From an uncultured Collinsella sp. (GTDB lineage: Bacteria > Actinomycetota > Coriobacteriia > Coriobacteriales > Coriobacteriaceae), in the NCBI GenBank assembly GCA_905194675.1, contig CAJJTG010000014.1:1-47459 (forward strand): a stretch of 47,459 bases of DNA. Reading direction: 5' to 3'. Under the pieces are notes generated by a model. It had not been told where the DNA came from and ran no database searches. It saw only the letters and a program-made list of their open reading frames with translations. Shown piece after piece: positions 15,345-23,127 of the stretch. Both the position numbers and the translations under genes were made by a program. Every line of letters starts with the position of its first letter. The stretch's first letter is position 1.

Positions 15345-15750
15345 GGGCACCTTTACCACTTGCGGTGGAATAGGAACTGTTTTTGGCTTATCAGCCGCAA
15401 ATCAATCCCCATTCCGCCGCAACATTTTAATGTGCCATCCACATCTCTGCGCGCTACCGTTTAGGGAGTTGGATATACTAAATCTCAGTCAATTTGTTTT
15501 AAATACTTTCAAGATGATATGTTTCTAACCAAGCAACAGTACTCATATTTGCCATTTTTTGCCCACCGGGTTTATTTGAGGGCAACCCCCGCGTCTCCAA
15601 CCCGCCTCATAGCCGCTAAAACCCATCCAGCAACAGCTGTCGCACATTTTGGCAGAAAGCGAACGCCGCTCACGGAGCTGCACCCCACTATCACCGAACC
15701 AAAATGAGAGCCGGGCATCCAAAAAAACAAAATAGCGTACCCTCTTTCCA
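15345..15750. other. 406-bp intergenic region, AT-rich, left border of the conflict segment
   Basis: It holds the palindromic element copy 2 (15358-15423) and then about 320 bp of lower-GC DNA without a credible gene. Open frames at 15519-15707 (plus) and 15543-15773 (minus) lack ribosome binding sites and recognizable motifs. The drop in GC begins here and continues through the primase-helicase gene. Confidence 0.45.
15358..15423. repeat. Palindromic intergenic element, copy 2
   Basis: ACTTGCGGTGGAATAGGAAC at the left and CCCCATTCCGCCGCAAC at the right form an imperfect hairpin 13 bp after the DegV stop codon. It shares TGCGGTGGAATAG with copies 1 and 3, and ATCAATCCC(C/T)ATT with copy 3. 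Confidence 0.65.
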
Positions 15751-18700
15751 ATGAGCCCTGACAAGAACGGCATCTACATGAGCAACGTCACATATCAATA
15801 CGCCCTCATCGGGGACAAGTTATTCCAATTCGAGAGAACAGTCGCTCACGTATCGGAACCGTACAGTCAAATTGTCATCTGCAGCAGCGGTCCAGACATC
15901 CGTTACGCAACGCTCGAAGAATGGGAGAAAGCTGGCACATCTTTCGATAGACGGGCGCAGGTCGAGGGTATCGTCACCAGTGCGAGCCCAGCGCGCGACA
16001 AACTCGAGCTCTTTCGCAATCTCTTTACTGGCCGCAAAGATGTTTACGCCCATGGGTACCGCAGAAAAGACGGGGGAATCGGCTATACGCCCGCCTGCGC
16101 AAACGAGTGGAAGTCAGGCATTTGTCCCAAAGCAAATCGTCAGAGAACCAAATGCGCTGAATGCGGCAACCGCGTCTTCCCCGAGTTGAGCGATACCGCG
16201 ATCATCTCCCATTTCAAGGGCAGTGACGACAGACTCCGAGACGTCATAGGTCAATATGTTCTCGATAATGACAGCAACACAAAAGTCCTGGTCATCGACT
16301 TTGACGGAGCCGATTGGAAAGAAGCGACAAACGCCATTCGGCTTGTCGCAAAAAACCATGGAATCGATGCTGCAGTCGAGCGATCGAGATCAGGTAACGG
16401 CGCACATGTCTGGTTTTTCTTCCTAGAGCTCGTCAGCGCAAAGACCGCACGAGATTTTGGAAGCGGCCTTATCACCGAAGCGGCGATACTGAACAAGGCA
16501 ATCACCTTCAAAGCATTTGACCGAATGCTGCCCGCGCAGTCCACCATTCCTGAGGGCGGCTTTGGAAATCTCATAGCGCTGCCTTTTCAAGGAAAAGCGC
16601 AGCGAAAAGGGAACAGTGTATTTGTTGACGACCAATTTGAGCCCTTTCCCGATCAATGGCTTTACCTTTCGCAAATCCAGTTAATCCCGCGCGTGACGGT
16701 GCAAAATCTGATCGAGAGCATCGAAAATAGGTCACATGGAATAGCAGCTGTTGCGGCGGCAAACACCGGTGTGCCACATTCCCAGAGACTGCGAAAGCGG
16801 CTCCCGCTCACACCGCGGGACTTCCCGTCATCGCTGTCCGTCACGCAGGCCGATATGCTCTATATCCCCGAAAAATCTCTGAGTCCCGCAGCTCAAATGG
16901 AAGTCCGCAGGCTTGCAACATTTGCCAACCCAGAATTCTTCCGCGCACAATCTATGCATCAATCGGTATTCGGTAAACCGCGGTTCATAGACCTCAGCGA
17001 ACTTAGAGATGGCTACATCGCGATTCCCAGAGGCTGCAAGGTTCAACTTGAGCGGCTGCTTCAAGAAGCCGGCGTTTCTGCCCACTATTCAGACAAGCGC
17101 ATGTCGGGCAATCCAATTGTGATGACATTTAAAGGGGCTCTTCGCCCTGAACAGCAAATTGCCGCCGAACAGATGCTCAACTATGAAGACGGGATCATGT
17201 CCGCGCCGACGGGTTTCGGGAAAACCGTCATTGGGGCCTATCTTATTGCTGCCATCGGTCTTCCAACGCTTGTCATCGTTCCCAAGACTGCGCTCATTGC
17301 CCAATGGAAATCCCAGCTCGAACGGTTTATCGACATTACTGATAACAGAAAGCCAGTCCGAACCCCAAAAGGACGAATCAGTAAAAGGCAGCCTCCGCTC
17401 ATTGGCCAAATCGGAGGAGGCAAAACCGCCATAAGCCATCTCATCGACATTGCTTCATTCCAGTCTCTGTCCAGCAAGGACTCCCAGACCGGAGAACCAA
17501 TAGCCAAGGAGTTCGTTCGTGATTACGGCCTCATCATCTGTGATGAATGTCACCATGCAGCCGCACCACAGCTTGAGCTCGTCCTCAAGTCCGCTCCAGC
17601 CAAATATGTATACGGCCTTTCCGCGACGCCCGAACGCTCGGACGGACTCACGCGAGCACTCTCAATGCTCTGCGGCCCGCTTCGCCATGTCATTGATCCA
17701 AAAACGCAAGCAATCCAACAGGGTATTCAGCGCGTTGTTAGGCCGCGTTTTACCGGAGTTCGACTACCCGCCTACGAACCAGGGGCGTCCTTTAATCAAG
17801 TTCTCGATCTCCTGTGTGCGCACACAGCGAGAAACGAAGCAATTGTCGACGATGCCCTCGAGACCGCGTCAAACGGTCGACATCCGCTTGTGCTATCCAA
17901 AAGGAAAAAACATGCCGAAGAGCTATGTAGACTGCTTCAAAGCCGCGGACACGAACCTATACTCTTAACCGGAGAAATCGACGCCAAAGAAAGAAAGGCA
18001 ATACTGAACAGCCTTCCCGGCTTCGAGCATGAGCATCGAATTATCATCGCAACCGAAGGCCTTCTGGGCGAGGGTTTCGACCTGTCTTACCTTGACACTC
18101 TGCTCATTGCCACACCGATATCTTGGGACGGCAGCATAACGCAGCAGGCAGGCAGGCTACATAGAAGTCACGAGGGCAAGCAGCGGGTTGAGATATTCGA
18201 CTATGTTGATTTGTCGATACCCATGCTCGCGCACATGTACCAGAAGAGACTCAAGACCTACGCCAAGCTGGGGTATGAAGTCTTTGCAGCAAATGACAAC
18301 AAACGGGCCGATCAAAACATCCTCGTTAGGCCGGCAAGGGCCGTGGAGGCCTTAGCGGATGACATCGAGCGCGCAACGAAAAGCATTTTTATTGCCGCGC
18401 CCTACGCATCCGCTGCATGCCTCGCAAAGCTCGCTGCCGTACTCACAGGCGCCGCCGCCCGTGGGATTGCCCTTGAGATTTCAATTGCCTCGACTCCGCA
18501 CAATGACGTGAAAGCGAGTTTTACCGAGATGAACGTCGACTATTCCATCAAAGCCGAAGGGCGCCTGCGCGCGTCAGTAATTGACGAGGAAACCGTCTGG
18601 TACGGAACTATCCCGTTACTGGCCTTTCCTAAGAAAGAGGACTGCAGCATCCGTTTCAAAAGCAGCGAAGTTGCAGCCGAGCTTTTAAGCGAAATCCAGC

Positions 18701-18762
18701 GAAGAGGAGAACTGGAGGTCGCAGCCACGAACGGGACGTCTCCAACAGTTACGGTGGAATAG
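15751..18762 (+). CDS. TOTE-type conflict protein: zinc-ribbon/archaeo-eukaryotic primase, SF2 helicase and PLD-like domain fused
   Basis: 1003 residues. The start may instead be the ATG at 15778; neither has a strong ribosome binding site. Domain order: a Cys cluster at about 112-142 (C-x7-C-PK...C-x2-C, zinc-ribbon-like); an archaeo-eukaryotic primase domain at about 150-320 with VLVIDFDGADW (D-x-D) and SGNGAHVWFFF (catalytic His); NLIALPFQG as in TOTE-system primases; an SF2 helicase at about 455-850 with APTGFGKT (Walker A), LIICDECHHA (DECH box), YGLSATPERSDG (motif III) and QQAGRLHR (motif VI); and a PLD-like fold at about 875-990. In the last domain WYGTIPLL marks the usual W-Y-G-S segment, but the expected H-x-K/R-x4-D reads R-L-R-A-S-V-I-D, so the catalytic His seems lost. 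Codon use is less GC-rich than the flanks. The role, nucleic-acid-targeting defence or conflict, is inferred from the family. Confidence 0.85.
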   Translation: MSPDKNGIYMSNVTYQYALIGDKLFQFERTVAHVSEPYSQIVICSSGPDIRYATLEEWEKAGTSFDRRAQVEGIVTSASPARDKLELFRNLFTGRKDVYAHGYRRKDGGIGYTPACANEWKSGICPKANRQRTKCAECGNRVFPELSDTAIISHFKGSDDRLRDVIGQYVLDNDSNTKVLVIDFDGADWKEATNAIRLVAKNHGIDAAVERSRSGNGAHVWFFFLELVSAKTARDFGSGLITEAAILNKAITFKAFDRMLPAQSTIPEGGFGNLIALPFQGKAQRKGNSVFVDDQFEPFPDQWLYLSQIQLIPRVTVQNLIESIENRSHGIAAVAAANTGVPHSQRLRKRLPLTPRDFPSSLSVTQADMLYIPEKSLSPAAQMEVRRLATFANPEFFRAQSMHQSVFGKPRFIDLSELRDGYIAIPRGCKVQLERLLQEAGVSAHYSDKRMSGNPIVMTFKGALRPEQQIAAEQMLNYEDGIMSAPTGFGKTVIGAYLIAAIGLPTLVIVPKTALIAQWKSQLERFIDITDNRKPVRTPKGRISKRQPPLIGQIGGGKTAISHLIDIASFQSLSSKDSQTGEPIAKEFVRDYGLIICDECHHAAAPQLELVLKSAPAKYVYGLSATPERSDGLTRALSMLCGPLRHVIDPKTQAIQQGIQRVVRPRFTGVRLPAYEPGASFNQVLDLLCAHTARNEAIVDDALETASNGRHPLVLSKRKKHAEELCRLLQSRGHEPILLTGEIDAKERKAILNSLPGFEHEHRIIIATEGLLGEGFDLSYLDTLLIATPISWDGSITQQAGRLHRSHEGKQRVEIFDYVDLSIPMLAHMYQKRLKTYAKLGYEVFAANDNKRADQNILVRPARAVEALADDIERATKSIFIAAPYASAACLAKLAAVLTGAAARGIALEISIASTPHNDVKASFTEMNVDYSIKAEGRLRASVIDEETVWYGTIPLLAFPKKEDCSIRFKSSEVAAELLSEIQRRGELEVAATNGTSPTVTVE

Positions 18763-18813
18763 GGGCTGTTTTAGCCAATCGGCCGCGAATCAATCCCTAT
18801 TTCCCCGCGAAAC
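18748..18813. repeat. Palindromic intergenic element, copy 3, overlapping the helicase stop codon
   Basis: GTTACGGTGGAATAGGGGCT begins inside the last codons of the primase-helicase gene and supplies its final residues (TVE) and TAG stop. The right arm is AATCCCTATTTCCCCGCGAAAC. It is the most degenerate of the three copies. Confidence 0.6.
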
Positions 18814-18825
18814 ATAAGCGAGCAA

Positions 18826-19134
18826 TCAGCCCTGCGGGCCCTGAAATAACTCCTCATGCGAGCCCATTCTCACCAGTCGGATCACAGGATTAGTCTTATG
18901 CGGCAAGTACAGAACGACCACATCGACCAAGCCATCGGATAGATGGAAATCGATGTGGCCGTTGTAATTGCCGCCCGGGTTTGAAAGCTCATGGGCGCCA
19001 TATTCCGCGGGAAGCGAGCCGCGAGCTGCAAGCTCTGCGACTGCTGCCTTAAACTCGGTTTTTAGCTGCGGATGGATGCGCATCGTCCGTTTGTAATCCG
19101 CCTTAAACTGAGCCTCGACTTTAATCTCAAACAT
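18826..19134 (-). CDS. RelE/YafQ-type mRNA interferase toxin
   Basis: 102 residues, the normal size for YafQ. The fold-typical parts are visible: QFKADYKRTMR near the N-terminus, YNGHIDFHLSDGLVDVVVLY in the central strands and RLVRMGSHEELF at the C-terminus; H-(x)n-D residues and the final G-S-H-x-x-L-F are characteristic of YafQ. It cleaves mRNA on the ribosome when free of antitoxin. It begins 2 bp after the antitoxin stop codon. Confidence 0.9.
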   Translation of the reverse strand: MFEIKVEAQFKADYKRTMRIHPQLKTEFKAAVAELAARGSLPAEYGAHELSNPGGNYNGHIDFHLSDGLVDVVVLYLPHKTNPVIRLVRMGSHEELFQGPQG

Positions 19135-19136
19135 CG

Positions 19137-19436
19137 CTAGTCCTCATCGAGGAATGATATAAGCTCATCAGCGTTATTGAATGACGGGCTGTCGTCTGGC
19201 AGAATCCCCAACTCATGAGCCTCGGCAATCACCATGGCGCGCCTCGTCGCCTCGTTGGGAACTTCGGGCCGACCCACAATCTCAAACGGAATCTTTCGCT
19301 GATTTACCAGCTGCCGAACAGCAAGGTTCAGATACGAATTGAGACTCAGACCAACCGTATCCAAGAACTCAGTCGCCTGTTCCTTGAGCCCCTCTTCGAT
19401 GCGAACCGTCGTAGGCTTAACCGTTGCAGTAGACAT
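19137..19436 (-). CDS. RelB/DinJ-type antitoxin
   Basis: 99 residues from the ATG at 19436, preceded by GAGGAGGTCGCGT. The N-terminal ribbon-helix-helix (TVRIEEGLKEQATEFLDTVGLSLNSYLNLAVRQ in parts) binds DNA. The C-terminal tail (PSFNNADELISFLDED) should wrap the toxin. It is first in the two-gene operon, as usual for DinJ-YafQ, and probably represses its own promoter, for which TATACT on the minus strand at about 19469-19474 is a candidate -10. Confidence 0.9.
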   Translation of the reverse strand: MSTATVKPTTVRIEEGLKEQATEFLDTVGLSLNSYLNLAVRQLVNQRKIPFEIVGRPEVPNEATRRAMVIAEAHELGILPDDSPSFNNADELISFLDED

Positions 19437-19481
19437 ACGCGACCTCCTCGCTCTCGTCTTTTGCATCAGTATACCCAATTT

Positions 19482-19520
19482 AGAAGGCAGGCTGATGCTA
19501 AATAGCATCAGCCTGCCTTC
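19482..19520. terminator. Perfect 19-bp inverted repeat between LOG gene and toxin-antitoxin operon
   Basis: Positions 19482-19500 and 19503-19521 are exact reverse complements with only 2 bp between them. It lies 29 bp downstream of the LOG stop codon and 46 bp upstream of the antitoxin start. It could terminate the LOG transcript, but there is no T-run. It also covers the likely -35 region of the toxin-antitoxin promoter, so it may be the DinJ operator instead. Confidence 0.6.
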
Positions 19521-19549
19521 TCATCACTACAACGACAGGCACGCTCGCC

Positions 19550-20308
19550 CTACATCAGCCCGCTCAGGGCGATATCGACGGCCTCGTTGAGGTCGTCGGT
19601 AATGTGCACCAGCTCCGGATCGAGCGGGCTGATCATACCGGTGTCCATCACCGGGCCATTAAGCCAGTCGAACAGGCCCCGCCAGTACTCGGTGCCCACC
19701 AAAACGAGCGGCATGCGCTTAACCTTGTGCGTCTGCACCAGCGTGAGCACCTCGAACATCTCGTCGAGCGTACCAAAACCACCGGGAAACACGATGGCGC
19801 CCGAGCTGTATTTGACGAACATGGTCTTGCGCACAAAGAAGTAACGGAAGTCCATACCGAGGTTCACGTATTTGTTGAGCCCGTGCTCGTGCGGAAGCTC
19901 GATACCCAAGCCGACCGACTTGCCGTTCGCGCTCGCCGCTCCCCTGTTGGCCGCCTCCATGACGCCGGGACCACCGCCGGTGATAACCGCCACGCCGCGC
20001 TGGGCGATTTTACGACCGACCGTACGCGCCGCCTTGTAGAGCGGATCGGTCTTGGGCGTGCGGGCACTGCCGAAGATGGTCACCGCAGGACCAAGCTCGG
20101 CAAGCGCGCCAAAGCCATCGACAAACTCGGCCTGAATGCGCAGCACGCGCCAGGGGTCGGCATGCAACCAGTCGGTCGAGTCCTCGGGCGCCAGCAGGTT
20201 GGCGTAGGTGTTGTCCTTAGGAATCATGGGGCCGCGCATGACCACGGGGCCGCGTCGGTACGTCTCGTCGTAGGCCGGCTCGCCCTCGACGTTCTCATTC
20301 TTAATCAA
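19550..20308 (-). CDS. LOG-family (Rossmann-fold, TIGR00730-type) protein
   Basis: 252 residues. I choose a TTG start at 20308 because GATAGGAGTACCC precedes it by the right spacing; the longer upstream frame has no such site. Motifs are GGGPGVMEAANRGA and PGGFGTLDEMFE, the PGGxGTxxE signature of LOG/lysine-decarboxylase-like proteins. Family members hydrolyse cytokinin-type or other nucleoside 5'-monophosphates to free base and ribose phosphate. The conserved Arg (FFVRKTMFVKYS) is present. The substrate here is unknown. Confidence 0.9.
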   Translation of the reverse strand: MIKNENVEGEPAYDETYRRGPVVMRGPMIPKDNTYANLLAPEDSTDWLHADPWRVLRIQAEFVDGFGALAELGPAVTIFGSARTPKTDPLYKAARTVGRKIAQRGVAVITGGGPGVMEAANRGAASANGKSVGLGIELPHEHGLNKYVNLGMDFRYFFVRKTMFVKYSSGAIVFPGGFGTLDEMFEVLTLVQTHKVKRMPLVLVGTEYWRGLFDWLNGPVMDTGMISPLDPELVHITDDLNEAVDIALSGLM

Positions 20309-20444
20309 GGGTACTCCTATCGAGAAAAAGAAAAGCGAGCGGGGTCGACGCCATGCGTCAAACACCCGCCCGAACATCAACTATTCGGTATGGTATCCAC
20401 GATGCATCATGCGCTTGCAAGGCATCGGTCAGCGGTCGCGGCTC

Positions 20445-21584
20445 TTAGTAGTCCACCGCCGCAGGGCTGTTCATCCAGTCGCTCACAAACGCGCCGTAGC
20501 GGCCCTCGATAATGGCCTGGCGGGCGCGCTGCATAAGGTTGAGCAGGTAGTAGATGTTGTGCATCGACAGCAGAATACCGCCGAGCATCTCCTTCTGCGT
20601 GACCATGTGACGGATGAGCGCGCGGCTGTAGCCGCCCGTGCACACCGGGCAGGTGCAGGTGGGGTCGATGGGGCCGTCGTCGTGCGCAAAGCGCGCGTTG
20701 CGGAAGTTAAGGCGACCTTCACTGGAGAACGCCGTACCCATGCGGCCGGTGCGCGTCGGCAGGACGCAGTCGAACATGTCGATGCCCACGCCAACGCCGC
20801 GCACGAGCGTGGTAGGGTTGCCGACGCCCATGAGGTAGCGCGGCTTGTGCTTAGGCATGTACTCGGAAACCAGCGGCGCCAGCGTCTCGAACATGGTCTC
20901 GTGGTCCTCGCCCACCGAGTAGCCGCCGATGCCGTAACCGGGGAAGTCGCCGCACTCCTCCAGATGGCGCAGCGAGCGCAGGCGCAGATCCAGGTGCATG
21001 CCGCCCTGAACGATACCAAAGAGTGCCTGGTCGTCGCGGGTATGCGCCTTATAGCAGCGCTCGGCCCACATGCTCGACAGCTCGACGGCACGCTCAACGT
21101 AAGCGCGCGTGGCGGGATAGCCCGGGCACTGGTCCAGCTGCATGCAGATGTCGGAGCCGAGCTTCATGGCGATTTCCATGTTGTCCTCGGGCGTCCAAAA
21201 CACGTGGCGGCCGTCGTAATCGTTGACGATAAAGCGCACGCCCTCGTCGGTGAGCTTGACGGCATCGTTGTGGCTGAAGACCTGGAAACCGCCCGAGTCG
21301 GTGAGGATGGGGCCGTGCCAGTTCATGAACTTGTGCAGGCCGCCCAGCTCGGCGATGGTGTCCTCGCCGGGACGCATGGACAGATGATAGGTATTGGCGA
21401 GCACGATCTGGGCGCCGAGCTTCTTGACAGTCTCGGTAGGAATGCCCTTGACGTTTGCCTTGGTGCCCACGGGCATAAAAATCGGCGTCTCGATGTCGCC
21501 GTGCGGGGTGTGCAGTACGCCGGCACGCGCGTGCGTCGTCGGGTCCTCGGCGATCAGGTCGAATTTAAAAAGGTTCTGGTCCAT
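20445..21584 (-). CDS. tgt: Queuine tRNA-ribosyltransferase
   Basis: 379 residues, with an ATG after AAGGAGTTCCAGTTT. Hallmarks: FMPVGTKANVKG, LTDSGGFQVFS (catalytic Asp), GIVQGGMH, GIGGYSVGE, the nucleophile region GVGIDMFDCVLPTRTGR, and a zinc site C-T-C-x2-C...H in CTCPVCTGGYSRALIRHMV. It exchanges G34 of GUN anticodons for a 7-deazaguanine base. queA and queH for the later steps lie 3.7-5.5 kb upstream on the same strand. No preQ1 synthesis genes (queCDEF) are in the window, so precursor may be made elsewhere or salvaged. Confidence 0.97.
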   Translation of the reverse strand: MDQNLFKFDLIAEDPTTHARAGVLHTPHGDIETPIFMPVGTKANVKGIPTETVKKLGAQIVLANTYHLSMRPGEDTIAELGGLHKFMNWHGPILTDSGGFQVFSHNDAVKLTDEGVRFIVNDYDGRHVFWTPEDNMEIAMKLGSDICMQLDQCPGYPATRAYVERAVELSSMWAERCYKAHTRDDQALFGIVQGGMHLDLRLRSLRHLEECGDFPGYGIGGYSVGEDHETMFETLAPLVSEYMPKHKPRYLMGVGNPTTLVRGVGVGIDMFDCVLPTRTGRMGTAFSSEGRLNFRNARFAHDDGPIDPTCTCPVCTGGYSRALIRHMVTQKEMLGGILLSMHNIYYLLNLMQRARQAIIEGRYGAFVSDWMNSPAAVDY

Positions 21585-21728
21585 AAACTGGAACTCCTTG
21601 GTTGCGGTTCATACGCAAACCATTATACGGGCAACCCGCAAGAAGCACCGACTCGACAGAAACTGGTGCGAGGAGGATACGGCAGGGACACGGCAAATGA
21701 GCGTGGATTTTTGGACGATTACCGGATG

Positions 21729-22037
21729 AGCGTGGATAATCTCCCACTTTTGCCCAAAGCACAGCCCAAAAACGGGAGATTATCCACTTTCATTCTGCGG
21801 GCACTCATTTAAGTACGTCCCCGATGAGTGGAGCTATTTACCAGCCACGGCAACGCCGATATTTTGGCAACGCCGATGTTTTGACAACGTCAGCGAGCGG
21901 TCACCAGGGCGAACAAATTGGCATGAAAAGAGGGCGGCATTGACCTTCTGGTCATGCCGCCCTCTTTGAATGACAAGTTGTCGCCCTGGTGACCGCGCAG
22001 CGTCGACCCGTTACGCGGTTTGGTAAAACCGCGTAAC
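21729..22037. repeat. Composite structured repeat, copy 1 (modules A, B, C)
   Basis: This 454-bp intergenic region between tgt and the SDR gene holds three hairpin modules. A: GTGGATAATCTCCC at 21732-21745 pairs perfectly with 21774-21787, followed by CACTCAT/ATGAGTG (21802-21808/21824-21830). B: 16-bp outer stem 21897-21912 / 21981-21996 enclosing an 18-bp inner stem 21927-21945 / 21950-21967 capped by TTC. C: 12-bp stem 22010-22021 / 22026-22037, ending 1 bp from the SDR stop codon. A second copy in the same order and orientation lies at 24980-25247. Confidence 0.85.
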
Positions 22038-22038
22038 C

Positions 22039-22839
22039 CTACGGACGCTGGCCCATGCCACCCTCGAGGGTGACGGTCTCGCCGTTCATATACTTAAAGT
22101 CGGGACCGCAGAGCTGAACGACAACGCGGCCGATTTCCTTCTCGACGTCGCCGTAGTGGCCTGCCGGCGGCATGTGGACGTTGGCCTTGAACGCCTCGGG
22201 ATAGGCATCCTGGAAGTTCTCGAGCGCGGCGGTCCAAGCAAGCGGGCAAACGATATTGACGTTGATGCCGTCCTTGCCCCACTCGTTGGCGGCAACGCGA
22301 GTCAGACCACGGATGCCTTCCTTGGCGGCGGCATAGCTGCACTGGCCGTAGTTGCCAAACAGGCCGGCGCCCGAAGCAAAGTTGACCACGGAGCCCTTGG
22401 TCTCCTTCAGGTGCGGATAGGCCTTCTGCATGTACAGGTAGGTGGCATACAGGCCAGAGTAAATGGCCAGGTTAAACTGATCCATGGTGTGATCGGCAAT
22501 GGTCACGCCCGAGGCGCTGGCCTGAGCGTTGTTGACGACGGCGTCGATGCGACCGAACTCCTCAATGGCCTTGTCGATGACGTTCTGGACGACAGCCTCG
22601 TTGTCCTGACCAGCAGAAACATCGGCCTGAACAGGCAGAACCTTGACACCGTACTCGGCCTCGAGGGATTCCTTGGCGGCCTCGAGCTTGGCGACGTTGC
22701 GGCCGGTGATGACGAGGTTTGCGCCCTCCTTGGCAAAAGCGATATCGATGCCGTAGCCGATGGAACCAGCGGAGCCGTCCTTAAGCGTGGCCTTGCCGCC
22801 GCCGGTAACGATCACGGTCTTACCAGTGAAAAGTCCCAT
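22039..22839 (-). CDS. Short-chain dehydrogenase/reductase (SDR)
   Basis: 266 residues from the ATG at 22839, which follows GAAAGGACTTTGT. It is a classical SDR: cofactor loop TGGG-...-GSIGYGI with an extended insertion between the glycines, NNAQ in place of NNAG, catalytic Ser in NFASGAG and Y-x-x-x-K in CSYAAAKEG. An R after VIT-G (ITGRN) suggests NADP(H) preference, but this is not certain. The substrate cannot be read; lipid, sugar or steroid alcohols are all possible in this family. It is alone on its transcript, bordered by the composite repeat. Confidence 0.88.
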   Translation of the reverse strand: MGLFTGKTVIVTGGGKATLKDGSAGSIGYGIDIAFAKEGANLVITGRNVAKLEAAKESLEAEYGVKVLPVQADVSAGQDNEAVVQNVIDKAIEEFGRIDAVVNNAQASASGVTIADHTMDQFNLAIYSGLYATYLYMQKAYPHLKETKGSVVNFASGAGLFGNYGQCSYAAAKEGIRGLTRVAANEWGKDGINVNIVCPLAWTAALENFQDAYPEAFKANVHMPPAGHYGDVEKEIGRVVVQLCGPDFKYMNGETVTLEGGMGQRP

Positions 22840-23127
22840 ACAAAGTCCTTTCAAATCGCGACGGGCCTGCCCGTCGACTGCGCGCATCCAACTTCACGCG
22901 CCAAAAGCTGAAATGCAACTTTAGCGGGTTCAAGCGAAAAATAAAGCCCATGGCAGGCGAACGGCGCAACGTCTTTCGGCGAAGGGAATGTCAAGTACAA
23001 ACTGGATAAAGTGGCCGAGTTTTTGCTATCGACGCGAGCCATCGAACACGTTTTGAAACTTTGCTGCAGCGCGCGGGATGTCGGCGCGAGACTTTATCAT
23101 AGGGTGACAAACAACGATGAGGAGCAC
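22840..23127. other. Divergent intergenic region (SDR / coiled-coil gene)
   Basis: 288 bp between divergent starts. I see no gene or strong repeat. A candidate -10 for the plus gene is TATCAT at about 23095-23100, but no convincing -35 precedes it. Confidence 0.3.

Noticed and set aside
15519..15707. 62-residue open frame upstream of the primase-helicase gene
   Set aside because: No ribosome binding site, no hydrophobic or domain pattern, in AT-rich intergenic DNA.
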